From Pseudeuparius sepicola (lineage: Eukaryota > Arthropoda > Insecta > Coleoptera > Anthribidae), in contig OY987302.1 in the NCBI GenBank assembly GCA_963920635.1, forward strand, positions 42,597,500 through 42,661,499: DNA of 64,000 nt. The letters run 5' to 3'. The notes under the pieces were generated by a model. It saw only the letters and a program-made list of their open reading frames with translations. It ran no database searches and was not told where the DNA came from. Positions 11,100 to 23,165 of this stretch are shown here, piece by piece. Position 1 is the first letter of the stretch; every line of letters starts with the position of its first letter. Both the position numbers and the translations under genes were made by a program.

Positions 11100-12010
11100 C
11101 GGTCGAGTTCGACGCGTCTAATAAGAGTTACGTTGAACAGCTACTTGAAGAAGTGCGCCATCGTGACCCTTCAGCGCTTCCGTAGTTTCTGGTTGGCTAG
11201 TCGGCCGGGGTGCAGGTTGCCGATAGCGTGGCCGGCTCTTGCGTGCCGCGGGCCGAGTCGAGGAGGCTGTCGCTTGTCGTGTTTCCAGTGATTTAGCCGG
11301 CTTTCTCTTCAGTTGAGTTTTGTTTTGTTCGGATGCGGTTCTGTTGGTTTTCGTGGCGGACCGGAGAGCAGGGCGGCAAGCGGAGAGTAGTGCGGATAGT
11401 GCCCACACAGTCAGCGGATTGTGACAGCTTTGAAAGGCGCAGAGAGGTTGGCAATAAACTGGAAACATTGTAAAGTCGAACTTTATAGAAACAGCTATAA
11501 AAATGACAATTTCTACATTATTTTTATGTGAAAAGTCACAACTCAAATTTCGGATTTTGCAAAATAAACGTGCAGTGTGGGTACATGAAATAAACCTAAG
11601 CAGGGAAACACTTGTTGGTGAATTCCATCATCTGTACAAAAATAATTTTGGAAATCTCGACCCAAAGTTGGTCTAAAACACCTCGGTTGTGGTGATGTGC
11701 ATGAGTTATGTCCCATATGGGTTTGCGACTAAAAAATTCACTAATTAACATTTCGCAATCCCTATTGTTTATTATTAAGTAGGTATATAAGAATACAACG
11801 CTCTATTTTCGAGGTTAAATACGCGCCAATACGCCGGAAAATGTCAAACTGACTTGAACGCTCCGCTACCAGCGAGCAAACACGACTACTCTCCGCTCCC
11901 CTCTCCGCGGTATGTGTAGACCCGATAGTAGGTTTTCTATTGTTTTGAAAGCTCCGCTACCATCTCCGCTCTGCTCTCCGGTCCGTCGTCCGCCTTATGC
12001 GTGGCCGTGC
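11100..12010. repeat. GC-rich repeated CGGAGAG/GCTCCGC motif tract
   Basis: Motifs such as GGCGGACCGGAGAGCAG (near 11355) occur inverted in 11845-11990 (GCTCCGCTACC twice, CTCTCCGC, CTCTCCGGTCCGTCGTCCGCC). Subterminal GC-rich repeats like these occur in some hAT-type MITEs, but I could not define both ends. At 11104-11184 a forward frame reads VEFDASNKSYVEQLLEEVRH; it looks protein-like but is short and unassigned. The 142-codon reverse frame here is R/P/T/S-biased and probably fortuitous. Confidence 0.45.
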
Positions 12011-12429
12011 ACTAATAATTAGTTTAATTATGATTGTCATCAGCTAGTAGTCTTCTCGTAATACAATATGCAGTAAATTAGCAGTGTTCTTTTTTTGTGT
12101 ACGAATTTAGGTTCTTGCTGTTTCGATAGAAAGGTTAAAAGCTGAAGTAGTCTTGCTATTGTTTGATGCTAATTGGTGTAGCTATTTACAGACAAAATAA
12201 AAAAACACTCCAATTTATTGAGCCAGAATTTTTTTTATACATAATTATTATGGAAGTTATAAGATTTTTTTTAATATAAGAAGAACCTTGCGTTTTTTTA
12301 ACGGAATATACTACGATTGTGAAAAAAGAGTACATTTCATCTCTATTTGCACAACAAAATTGTCCCTTATTCCCCCTACTTGTATTAAGAGTCTCATCTC
12401 GAGGCACACAGGATAGAAGGCTTGCAGCC

Positions 12430-12560
12430 ATCCCCTCCCCTCCGATGCAACGTCACACTGTCGGGCTCATGCCAAACGCCTCTTTCACGCTCTCAGTTCT
12501 CAGTCGAGGCGTACCGAGGCACGCCGCTTTACGGCACGGTGTTCGTGCATATACAGCTAC
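12430..12560 (+). promoter_or_regulatory. Possible second promoter (CpG-richer segment)
   Basis: A short CpG-enriched tract (CCTCCCCTCCGATGCAACGT, TCGAGGCGTACCGAGGCACG) contains TCAGTT and TCAGTC initiator-like motifs. It stands out from the AT-rich flanks and lies about 280 bp upstream of a short ATG exon ending in a strong donor. The promoter role is inferred from composition and position only. Confidence 0.35.
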
Positions 12561-12834
12561 AAATCCTCATTTTCGATTATTCTTTTTTATATAGTGTTTA
12601 GCGCAATTGAGGTATTCAGGCCGTATATCATCATTTAATTGAAAAAAAACAGGGGCAGTACGTAATTAAATATGTGATAAACTACTAGAAATTTGTCTAC
12701 AAAATATGTCGTTGTCAACAGAAGGAAATAATTGTTCTTGCTATGTATCCTATCATCATTTAATTGTAAAATGTTTGACTACACTGGCAAACATATGTCT
12801 CGATAATTATCGAAAGATTAAAAATAACAGAATA

Positions 12835-12874
12835 ATGGCGCAAAAGGCTGAGAGAGAACTAAAGAAATTAGCGA
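12835..12874 (+). CDS. Candidate first exon, peptide MAQKAERELKKLA
   Basis: ATG in AATAATGG starts 13 codons plus one base, ending at a consensus donor GTAAGT (from 12875). The peptide is charged and helix-like. Its phase (1) differs from the phase-2 exons at 7.9, 17.2 and 19.5 kb, so it would need a different acceptor exon or belong to another gene. A 14-bp palindrome TCGATAATTATCGA lies about 25 bp upstream (12800-12813). No homologue is recognised; chance is possible because short ATG-to-GTAAGT stretches occur at random. Confidence 0.3.
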
Positions 12875-12880
12875 GTAAGT

Positions 12881-14223
12881 GATATTTCTCATTTCCATTC
12901 ATTATATTTATTTCTACGTACTTAATCGCTAAAGCAATTTGCGTGTAGTGTTTTTTATTTTCTTTAGCTTATTACGTTTGTTTCTACGTATTATCACTTC
13001 ACTGCCGCTTAATATCATTAATAAAAAGATAAAATATTCATAATGTTGCTTGTTGCAGGAGGTTTTTATGCAGTTTTCATTTCCTTAAAATTTCATTACT
13101 ACAATCACTAGAAGATAACCCACTTTTATCTTTGTAATCTGCTGTAATCTGCTCTATAAAATTATAATGAATGATAGAGAAGCGACAATGAGTGCTGCAT
13201 AAAGCCACTTTTAATACTTAGTTGTTGATTTTTTTCTTTTTGATTACTACGAACTTAATTGTTGTATATGTTAATAAATAATCTGGAAAACAAAAAAAAA
13301 TTGACTCTAAAACTCCCCAAAGTATTGCAACGCATAGAATATCTTAGTTAGAATCGGCCTGAGTGTGTGACGTCATCGAGCCTACTTTCCCGTGTGCCTC
13401 GGTAATCTACACCAATCAAAACCGTGTCATGGTGACGCCATGACAAAAGTTGAAAATGTCAAAAAATTCCTGAATATCAAAGTAGCTTAAATTACCTACT
13501 TTCCTCGTTAATAGAAATTTACTAAGGAGAGAAACAGCTTTCGTAGTCTAAATCATCAAACGATTCGAACATAAAATACCGGTACGTCCACTATATCTTG
13601 AATGTTGGTATAATATTATTGACCTTTTTCGTAAAATAATGTACTATGTGTAAATATGGCAATTATTGTAAATGACCACTAACTCAGAAATTCATACAAC
13701 TTCCATATTATTATGTTTGCATACTTAGGATACAATTTGGAGTAAGCAATGACGCAATATCTACGTATAATCTTTTCCAGGCAGATCTAAACTGCCCACT
13801 AGAATAATACATGTAGCACTTCTATCTACTCATATCCATGACAATATGTATGATAATATAATGTATAATCACAAACCTAAGAGACGTTTCAAATAACTTT
13901 TATTAAATTAATATTGAACTTACCTATATTTATTTAAACGGATATACAAATAGCTTCCTTGATAATTTATTCGTGATTTTAATCTATTAAATCATTTATC
14001 AAGGAACTTTGTGGGATTTCAAAATTTGACTGTGCCCGTTGTAGCGTCTACAATCTTGGAATTTTTTAAAATGGTCGAACTCGCACCTGATCTATAAAAC
14101 CTCATCAGTTGAGTTTCGTACAAAACTAGAACAGAAAAAATCTATTGAAAGTAAAAGGTCTATGAGAAAAGTAGAAATTATGTTTTTTTTTTGTCCAAGG
14201 CAAAGAATATAATAAATAATTTA
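12881..14223. other. AT-rich DNA with a CRE-like site, no gene seen
   Basis: This is mostly AT-rich, non-coding DNA. Around 13355-13445 the composition is more balanced, with a full CRE palindrome TGACGTCA (about 13368-13375) and an ACCAATCA box (about 13410), so a small regulatory element is possible. Confidence 0.35.
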
Positions 14224-15008
14224 CAGTGTGTCCCCGGATAATAGTGAAATGACTCTCTTGTGAAAGCCGAAAGATTTCGAGTTGAAATTTGAACTTCTGG
14301 GGTCCAGCCTTACTTGCTTTCAAAATAACTTTTGATATAATTTTAATTTCGAAATAGTATATTGTGCAACAAGTTAAGCAATGAGGCATATTGAATGCGA
14401 GTGCACAAGTTATGGCACGAGGCGAAGCAGAGTGCCTTCGAGTGCCCGACCATGCAATGTGCAAGCTTAACGAGTCGTATATCATGCTTTGTTCACAACC
14501 TGCAATTTAAGTTTCAATTAGATAATATTTGGAAGAATTGTTCGTGTCTACATTGCTTTCGCTGCCCTTGGTAATACGTGCCACAAGCACACTTGATAAA
14601 ACAAAATGTAAATTATTTTATTGGCATTTGTCAGGTAAGTTTAGAGATGACAAAGTATGGACAATATATTTTTTATATCGCTATTAAACTAAGGTAAAAT
14701 ATAATATTATTGTCAAAACATAGATACTAAAATCTTAACTCGTGATTTACCCTTTAAATATCGAAAATATCCTTTGACAGATTCCCACCTTTATATACCC
14801 GAGTCTGAAATTAGCATTGTTATCAGCAGTTTAGAATAGCTTCAAATTCCACTAGTACGCAACGCAATGTCAAATTGTGCGTGGAGTGGCAAAGCCATCC
14901 AAAAAACTGACAAAATAGCCAACATTGAGTGTACGTCGTGCACAAAATCACGTATTTACATTGTACATATCATTATGCCTCAAAAACTAATTGTTCACAC
15001 CAATAAAG
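14224..15008. other. Degraded MITE end and non-coding DNA
   Basis: TACAGTGTGTCCCCGGAT at 14224-14241 matches the termini of the MITE family at 8196-9039, but I found no partner end. Around 14375-14500 lies a GC-richer tract with GAGTGCACAAG and GGCACGAGGCGAAGC. No gene is supported. Confidence 0.4.
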
Positions 15009-15350
15009 TGCTCTCCTTGTAGCTTTTGTGACAAAATTTTCTTAAGGGCATTTGTTCAGTATAAAGAACTGAGTAAGCATGCAAAAATTTAAAGAGCCTA
15101 CGCTCTATTTTCTATTTTTTTTTTTAGAAAAGTGCCCTTTCTGTTACTTTCACGTCAAAATGTTTTTAAGGAAACTTGATCGAGATGAAAAAACTGAGTA
15201 GTTGTGAAACATTTCGAAAGCCTACTTTGATTTCATTGTGTTTTATTTTTTTTATCAAAAAAAGCTGAAGTAGACCAAGAATTTTGAAATTTTGCATATC
15301 TACTTAGTTTTTCATTATATACAAGTTTCGCCAATAACATTGTGTCGTAA
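15009..15350. repeat. Three diverged copies of a 100-bp unit, two direct and one inverted
   Basis: Units at about 15009-15120 and 15133-15240 align in the same direction (shared AAAATKTTYTTAAGG, AAAACTGAGTA and AAAGCCTAC blocks). Positions 15262-15350 align as the reverse complement (ACTTAGTTTTTCAT, GAAATTTTGC). A related GACAAAATG...AAAGAGCCTA block occurs near 23247-23297. It is probably an old foldback element. Confidence 0.5.
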
Positions 15351-15359
15351 AACCTACAA

Positions 15360-17150
15360 AAAATTGATTTTACTGGGGTGGAAAATTAGTTTTTTCAAAA
15401 GGCAAATCTATGTGATTTACTAAAATTATCTATACACATTTTTTTTGACAACGAGCAAGACTGAAACCCAAGCGTTCAAATTTCAACACAAAAGCTCTAT
15501 GTCATTTACAAGACTCATTTACCTTACCGGGAAGATACTGTTTGTGATTTTCCTCTTAGTCCGAGTAGAAAAATGGGCTTATCAAATTTATTACAAAGAC
15601 GATACTAGCTTTATATTAACAGAATTGTTAGTATTCCGATTTTCTTTCACCATATGAGCATTCCCGCTTTATGTCCTCTTTGGTTTTATCATCTGAAAAT
15701 ATTGTTGGACTGGATATACTGAAGTATAACTTTAATAAAAAAAATAACTCAATTTTATTTAATTAAATTTAATTTAATTGAATAATTATTAATCTTCGAG
15801 AACGCCAGACTTGATTTTATGATGTAAAAAAATACATTTACTAATATAAAAATGTAACAATACAACAAAATCCTAATAATATATTTTTGCAGGGTATTTT
15901 ACTTCCCTGATATAAAAGATCATCGGTATTGCTTTACTAAAATCAAAATAATGAAATTTATACTTAAATGTCACTTCCGATTTAGGTTTGCTTATTTTCC
16001 TTTACATGCAAATGTGGTAGGTACAAAAAAGTAGAAAACCTAATTATTCTAATCTATAAGTTTCTTCTCTGGATTTTTGGGATCTAATTTTCCTTGCTGT
16101 GTTAGAGAATTGTGGAAATAAAGATCGATTATCTTATGAAGAAAAAGCAAACCTATTTTTTAACTGTAAAAATATACTGTGTATACTGTATATACTGTGT
16201 ATATTTTTACATCTTTCTCTCCACTCTTCTAAAATATTATACATAACCTACTAAAATACCAAATGAAGTTTGAATTACAAAAAATGTCCAGCTTTGTCGG
16301 TTCTCGTAAAAAAAACTAAAGCAGTATGTGAATTATTATTTGGCATATTATTATCGTTTTTTTTTTGTGAAACCAATGAACATGCACATTTGTAATATAA
16401 ACACTATTAGTGCACTTTATTCAGTTTAAATATGATATTGAATTTAATCGAAGTGATTCCTAAAAAGGAGTGAAACTACAGCTAGTCTAAATGGATATTT
16501 AAATTATTCTTAAAATGGCGTCCTAACAATATTTTAGTTAAAACGAATATCCATATTTTTCTGAGAACTAAATAGCTTATAGTAGATTAAATGTCACGTT
16601 TTGTTTTATTTTTTAGTATAATCTGCTTAAATTTGGATGCTGTTTTGGAGCTGTATTATTTCCAAGCGGATTATCTTGCCAATCTTCTCGACTCGAGCCA
16701 TTCAGTAGCTTTGCCATCTGCATTTTAAAAGCTGGCTGAAATGTTCCAGTATGCCCTACCTTCGCTACAAAATTTCTTGTATCATCATGGTCTATTAAAA
16801 TAAAATTGGTTTTCCAGTATCGTTCAGTATATATCAATTTATCTTAAGGAATCATTACAATCTTATCCTTTATACTATGAAACCTAATCCGGTTATTCAT
16901 ATAGAAAATAGTGCAACGAGGAGTCCTCGACTTTGAAATATATCTGAGCGGAAAGAAAAATATTTTACTTTTAATACACAAATTTCACATTTTTATAAGT
17001 TTAGTCCAAAATAACACCTATAGAAGAAAATAATTTATTGCCCACTTGTAATATACTGCATTACCAGATTTAATAATTATTATTATTGTAAGCACCTGTT
17101 TCCTGGATTAGTCATTTAAATCCCTAAGCCTTAAAGTATACTATTATTTA
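15360..17150. other. AT-rich DNA, no gene seen
   Basis: No coding exon, element end or RNA gene could be supported. A small cluster of TATACTGT/TACTGTGTA repeats lies near 16178-16206. Confidence 0.5.
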
Positions 17151-17156
17151 TCTATG

Positions 17157-17312
17157 CTATGATGGAATATTTTGGAGAAGTTGCTGCGATACCAAGGTAA
17201 CTTTTTTATTCGGGCTTTTCGCAGCAGCAATAATAGAAAAATTTAGGACCCAGCCTATAACGATAGAATAGATTTACTTAGTTTCGTCTTCATATCCTAC
17301 TGTAACTCCCAA
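17157..17312 (+). repeat. Local duplication with the 19.5-kb exon segment
   Basis: About 155 bp from TGCTATGATGG to TAACTCCCAA is repeated at 19548-19701 with only a few differences. It includes the exon and roughly 115 bp of the following intron, so it is a DNA-level duplication and not a retrocopy. Confidence 0.85.
17159..17196 (+). CDS. Paralogous first exon, peptide MMEYFGEVAAIPR (copy 1)
   Basis: Twelve codons plus AG end at a GTAACT donor (intron from 17197, phase 2). The exon lies in a segment (about 17157-17312) that is almost identical to 19548-19700, differing by one substitution (GAAAAATTT versus GAAGAATTT) and a 2-base indel. Peptide and splice phase match the CpG-island exon at 7917-7960. 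This copy lacks the ATG-rich leader of the 19.5-kb copy; the bases just upstream carry an out-of-phase ATG that stops at once. It may be an alternative first exon or a dead duplicate of the other copy. Confidence 0.5.
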
Positions 17313-17538
17313 TTATTACATTTATATTTTTGAATATATATAACGAGTATTCTTCTTATAGTCACTGAAATAACCTATTGTACAAGGCAAAGCCGAGTGC
17401 CAAAACTACAGGGGTTTATTATAAGCCTTTTACTCAGATTCAGATCAGTATTAGCGATAACAACGTTTGTGCAGTTACACGTGAATTATATACGAGTAAA
17501 TAATGTATTTGTAACAAGTTCCGTTCGATTGATAATAA

Positions 17539-17670
17539 TGGGTGCAATCACTGCTACAGAGCGAATAAAGCGTTTGCAAGCGGCTTGATATATCTGCCTT
17601 TGTTATTGAGACTGCATCACTAACTGACAGAAAACGCACGCATGTGCCTTGGTATCGGTGATTGTACCCA
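17539..17670. mobile_element. Small MITE, TGGGTGCAATCAC ends, copy 1
   Basis: The ends TGGGTGCAATCACTG and (reverse complement) TGGGTACAATCACCG form terminal repeats. The interior contains CACTAACTGACAG. The same family, with the same interior, lies at 48492-48635. Its position about 340 bp downstream of the 17.2-kb exon is probably incidental. Confidence 0.75.
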
Positions 17671-17837
17671 ATAAGTTTGTAGTCATGGTGCTGCTAATCT
17701 TGTCAAGGAATTCAACTAATCGATTATTTATAATAGTGGAAACCTGATATCTTCATCGGTTGTAAGGTTCCTGAAAGTACAGGGTGTGTCAAACTCGATG
17801 CTCTAGAGTTGCTACTGGTGAACAAAAAATATATATA

Positions 17838-18361
17838 CAGGGTGTCCGGAAATTATGCGTCAGGATTTCCGAGGACGATTCTACACGAAAAATGAATGCG
17901 ATTTTTGTCAAATTTTGCATACATATCACCAGTGTTCCTTTGTATTTACCATAATATTTTGACGCAAATCGTCTAGGCCTAAGGGCCCAAGCTGCCCTTC
18001 ACCTTAAGAAAACGACTTAGAACTATTTTGTTTGGATATTTTTATGAATTTGGATGGCAGATTATTAAAAAGCATAAAAATTTGGTTGAAAAAGGTCCTT
18101 TTATTGCATCACGTTAAAATGAACTGTTTCCGAAAAAACTACTTTAACCATAAATAAGTAGAAATTCTTGTTTTATTTAACAAAGCAATCCTTGAAAACA
18201 AATGCTTTAGTTTCCTTGTAAATAACATGACAACAAGAACATGACGTTATGTTATAAATTTTGAGATCTCAAAATGTTAAAAAATTAACAAAAAAATGTT
18301 TTTTTTGCGCCCTACTGTATCTCCGTCAATTTTTTTTAACGCATAATTTGCGGACATCCTG
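17838..18361. mobile_element. MITE, CAGGGTGTCC ends
   Basis: The left end CAGGGTGTCCGGAAATTATG matches the reverse complement of the right end, CAGGATGTCCGCAAATTATG. TA flanks both sides (17836-17837 and 18362-18363). The interior is non-coding. A related CAGGGTGTGTCAAACTCG motif lies just outside, near 17780. Confidence 0.88.
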
Positions 18362-18363
18362 TA

Positions 18364-19520
18364 TATTCTGCTTTTTGGTGGTAAATAGGCTGTGAGTGAG
18401 AACAAATTATTATAAAAACAAGGAAAATAATTTGCGTATGTGAGGGTTGGCGTCTCGACAGGCGTCGATATTATTTTTCCAGGAACATAGCTCTATGTTT
18501 GCCTTTATAGATAGACCACTATATTCTCCATATATTTTACACCACCAATAAAATTTTCATTATTTTCATATTAATCCTATAAGAAAGCTAAACAAGGATA
18601 GCTTTGTATTTAGATAGAGGCCCTTCCAGTTCCTCAGTTCTCGTGAAGAAATGATACAATCTAGACACATTTCCCCGAAATCGTTTAACAAACTTTGAAA
18701 GCAATATATCCTAGTAGACCACTTGAACGTGACTTTGCATTTGCACCGGTTAAACTACAGTTTTAGAAGAGTTTAGGAAAGCTTAGTTTCTAAAAATACA
18801 AATGGTTTTTGAAGCGTGTGATTTAAATTTGTTTTCTTCGTTTCCAGAAATCATTTGTATGAAGGTCTGCTGGCATATAATACCTACTAACGAACTACAA
18901 GAAGTTGTTGTCAATTGCAGACAGATATTTGAGCTGATAGTTAACTGAGATCTTATTAGTTTAAAATGTGAAATTTTCCTGCACAAATGTAATGAAGTTT
19001 GCTGGATAGTAGGTACTACTTTACAGTTAAAATATTAGCACTGCATAGCAGTATATCCACCACACTGGTTAATTAATGAAGGTGGCAAAAGCTTTAACTG
19101 TTTATAATTTACCTATATAGGTATATTCCGTGTAATAAATTTAAAAAAAAACACAGTATCTTCCTTAATAATTAAAAAATATATTTATACATATTTTTTA
19201 ATAGCATAAATAATGAACTTACAGAAGATGTGCAGAATCAATAAAAAATTATATATTACAGATGGGCTTTAGATTATGATTAAAGTGTTTGGCTCTATAC
19301 GCGCTAATTTTTCACCACATCATCTTTACACGACGAACTCACATATTTTCATAGATACATACCTAGCAAACATATAACACCATACTATAAAAGGCAGCTT
19401 TTTGTTACCCATATACCATTTAGGATTCTCATCAAAGCTTAGTGCCAGTACCTGCATACCTACAAGAGACATTTAAAACAAATTACATTATTCCACCTTG
19501 TGATACGTCGGACGTTTACC
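18364..19520. other. AT-rich DNA, no gene seen
   Basis: No element ends or coding exons could be supported. The stretch immediately before 19527 should contain the leader of the exon there if that exon is transcribed. Confidence 0.4.
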
Positions 19521-19526
19521 GTAAAA

Positions 19527-19588
19527 ATGGCGACCATGTTGCCATGTGCTATGATGGAATATTTTGGAGAAGTTGCTGCGATACCAAG
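19527..19588 (+). CDS. Paralogous first exon with extended leader (copy 2)
   Basis: The longest form starts at 19527 (AAAAATGG) and encodes MATMLPCAMMEYFGEVAAIP plus an Arg codon split by the phase-2 donor GTAACT (intron from 19589). In-frame ATGs recur at 19536, 19551 and 19554, so the true start is uncertain; the last two align with the starts of the other copies. The C-terminal half aligns with the CpG-island exon at 7917. No CpG island lies upstream, so if used it has a different promoter type. The other open frame across this position (19442-19717) is a shadow that runs into the intron. Confidence 0.5.
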
Positions 19589-20237
19589 GTAACTTTTTTA
19601 TTCGGGCTTTTCGCAGCAGCAATAATAGAAGAATTTAGGACCCAGCCTAACGATAGAATAGATTTACTTAGTTTCGTCTTCATATCCTACTGTAACTCCC
19701 AAGTAAACTTGATATAAGTATGTAACTTGCGCTTTAAAGCTTCTACATGATTTTAAAATATTGTCTCCCCTTCATCAACAGCTTCCTATACCTTGTTACA
19801 TTTTAAGCGAACTAACTGGAAATGGTTGATAAATTCTGCAGAAAATCGCAGAAAATTCTGAATCTTTCTGAGCTCATTCTTCTTGCCGAAATAATGCTAA
19901 TACTTTTAATATTATAATATAAATGTTCTCAGACCAACCCAAAAGAGAGGAGATGTCTTTCTGTTGTTCATTTATATACAATAGTACGGATTTACTTCCT
20001 AGCCTTACCTAAAAATTAGGAGAAAGTTAATTATGACTATATTTATGAAGGGGAAAATATTTGACTGCCGACTTGTAGATGGGTTTCATTTGCTACAATA
20101 GGAGTATTATAATGTGTACTTCTTATTCGCAAACCCTTCGCAAACAAAGGAGAACGCAACGAGGTACCAATTAACTAAAGTGAACTCCTATGGACCTCCG
20201 AAATAATAATAGCGAAGAGAGATGCATAAGGCATATA

Positions 20238-20618
20238 CAGGGTGAGTATGATATAACTGGCATCCTTTTTTGGGTAAGAGAGATGGTCATTCTGAACAAC
20301 TTTTCTTAATACGTTTTTTTTCCTATCGCCGAAATTTTTCTCTAATTTTTTAAAATTTACCAACATTTATTTCATACACAGCGGATAGAATAGGGTAAAC
20401 TCGGTCTCAAAATACTATACCTACTAGTTGATGATTTACCATTTTCTACTCGGTTGTTGGCAGGGCGCCAGTGCCGTGTTTTCATAGAGGGGGGATTTCG
20501 AGGGGATGAATTATAGAAAAATCTCGGCGCTAGGAAAAAAAATTATTAAGAAAAGTGGTTCAGAATGACCATCTCTATTACGTAAAAAAAGGATGCCAGT
20601 TATTTCAGACTCACCCTG
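20238..20618. mobile_element. MITE, CAGGGTGAGT ends with long arms
   Basis: CAGGGTGAGTATGATATAAC at the left mirrors CAGGGTGAGTCTGAAATAAC at the right; the arms (GGCATCCTTTTTT, GAGATGGTCATTCTGAACM) extend for about 110 bp. TA flanks both ends (20236-20237 and 20619-20620). It is non-coding. Confidence 0.88.
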
Positions 20619-20620
20619 TA

Positions 20621-22060
20621 TAGAGGATCACCAAATGCAATTGCCAAATTGAAGGTTTTGCAAACTGTGCTTTCGTAAAAATGATGTACCTCCTTTAGAG
20701 AGTCCATTCTCCGATTTCAAAAAGTAGGCTACAGGGCGAATATGGTTTCTTTTATTTACACTTCAATTTTTAAAAGTTTCACCCTTTAATTTTTGAGGAA
20801 AAATAAATAATTTCTATAAAAGTTTGTTGTTTGTTTTTGTTCCAAAAAAGTTTCTAAAAAAGATAAATAAACACGCTTCATCTCGCTAGCATGTAACGCA
20901 GTATGAATTATATGGTGACCATGTTATCCATTCTGTTCTCGCTGGCACCAGAGAAATTAGCAATATTTCAGCAAGAAGATGTATCTGTAGTCCAATATTA
21001 TTTATATAACTAACAAAACTACTAGTCCTCTTTATCCTTTAAATCCATGTACATAATTTACTTCCTGTCCCTCTTTCAAATTTCTTTAAAAAAGTTTGAA
21101 TAGATTGTGTTTTTGATGACAATAATTAATCCTCTATTCAGGTTTCTGTCAACGCAGACCGTGGTTTCATTATGGACTGATACTGATTGAGTTCCCTGGA
21201 AATCAGTTATAATGTCTATATTCTTAGAGTTACTGTACAATATGGAGTATAGGTATTACTAATAAGTTAATACAGCTAAAATGTAGACGCCATCAAACTG
21301 TCCTCATCCAAAAAGTTACAATTCGAGTTATATTGCGTTAATTATATTCACTTTTGGTGAAGACAGTTCATGAAAAAAATGCCTAATGCCTTAGTAAACA
21401 GATGTTGTAGTTTAATAAAAAAATAATAAATATTAGGAGGCATTGGCAGTAAGCCAAAGCAAAGCTATAGGCTTCTAAACTATGCATAGGTGCAATATAC
21501 TAATAAAATATAAATAGAATTAGTTTAAGGCTTCCTCGTATATGTTAAAGCAATTCGTAGACGATTGTATCTTTATAGGATGTTCGTACGCCTAAAAATT
21601 AAATTGTGTACTCCTGGGCCGATTTTAAAAGGGCATTTTTAATTTAATTTCTCGAAAACTAAGAAAAATATAGAACAGCATATTATATTAAGATTTGTTG
21701 AAAAATTTTTTGGTAGTTTTAGAGAAAACAAAATCAAAAACGTTATTTCTCTCCTTATAGATCAAGGAGTGGACAATTAGATTTTAAAAGGTATTTCCGG
21801 AACACCCTATAATAATAGTTTGCTGCTTTTAGTTTGTTGAAGAAGTGTATAATGTTGTTAATATTATATTTATATACTTATCATATGCATAACTTTAAAA
21901 ATGAGCATTGACAAAAGGAAAGAAAATTTTTTAGATTACATTAAGCTTATCTTGGAAGGAATTTCCGCTAGACCGCCTTCCGTTACAGCGCTGTGATTTA
22001 AAAGTCACGACAGGTGCGCCACACAATCGAAAATGTTCCTTCTTTTTGTGGCGATATTAC
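20621..22060. other. AT-rich DNA with a weak MITE candidate
   Basis: No gene is seen. At about 21576-21811, TATAGGATGTTCGTACG and the inverted GGAACACCCTATAATA form short imperfect terminal repeats of a probable old MITE; support is weak. Confidence 0.35.
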
Positions 22061-22065
22061 CGTCT

Positions 22066-23165
22066 GGTGAATGCGGTGTGGTGTTGCGAAAGTGGGCCTA
22101 TCTAGAAGTGGCCCTGGAGAGAATTGGGCGTGCTGGGATTTAGAAGTCGGGGTAGGTGAATAAGTGGGAAATTGAAAATAATTGATAAAAACACTTTAAA
22201 ATGATTGTTTACAAATATAATAGCTCTTGGTTTTATAACACGGATAATAATCTACGAGAGTGAAAGTCGCATTTTCAAGGGCTTTCGGTGCATTTAGATA
22301 TCTAATTATTTCTTATTTGCGACCCTAGATACAACTAAATTTGAAGTAATAATATCATAAAACTTCCTGATTTTAGGTTGGTTACGTTTAATCATGTAAA
22401 ATTGTTAGGTATAATACTCTCCACTGAAGACTGTTTAGGAAAAAATCTCTTTTGATGGCATTGACCCACTAAAAAACTAAAATGGGGTCTTTAGTTAGGA
22501 AAAGCGAACACTTTGTAGTTCCCTTGCATTTGGGAACGGAACACGTCCACGGCATGATTTGAATAAGTCCGAAACTATAGACACAACCTAAAACCTATAA
22601 ACTAAAATTGAATTTTAAACACTTTATTGTGAATCACTGCTGCTACCACCTTATTAATAAAACTCCACGTCCTATATTACTAAAAAACACAGTCCAACAC
22701 ACAGTAAATACAACAAACGTTCTTTTAAACAGGAAAATCGCCAGACAAGTAAACGTAAACAACTACAAAAGGCTACCTCCCTGTGATGACGTAGTGACGT
22801 TTTGCGACGCCAGCTGCCAGGCCTTTATCATTGCGATGGTGCCGCTTCAAATCGTCGCGTCGCGTCGCCGCAATACGTAGAAGGATGATTTGGAAAAACG
22901 TAATATTCTTGTCCTATATTTTCTGAGATTAACAGGATTATAGAATGCTCTACAACCGGCAACATCTACGTCCTTCCTTCCAGCAATTAAATTTGGCGTG
23001 ATGTGTCAGATACAGAGAGCAGAGTTGCCAATTGTGGATTCGATGTGCTGATAATTTTAATTCATTCATTCCACCAAAGCGGTGTTGTGAAAGTAGACTT
23101 GTCGAGAAGTCGTACTGACGCGGATTCCGGAGTGCTGGAATTTCGGACTAGCGCTAGGTAGGCAT
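22066..23165. repeat. Pair of diverged direct repeats (22.07 and 23.08 kb)
   Basis: About 22066-22158 and 23080-23168 share, in order, GCGGTGT.GTGTTGYGAAAGT, CGAGAAG/CTAGAAG, GGAGWG..TTGGGCGTGCTGG/CGGAGTGCTGG, and a CTAGGTA or GTAGGTG end. Between them lies a CpG-rich patch at 22775-22880 (GACGTAGTGACGTTTTGCG, GTCGCGTCGCGTCGCCGC). The 90-codon frame there has no recognisable motif. Confidence 0.4.

Noticed and set aside
11118..11546. 142-codon reverse open frame
   Set aside because: Low-complexity R/T/P/S sequence over a GC-rich repeated motif tract; no domain and no supporting context.
19442..19717. 91-codon forward frame over the 19.5-kb exon
   Set aside because: It is in a different frame from the conserved peptide and reads through the splice donor into the intron.
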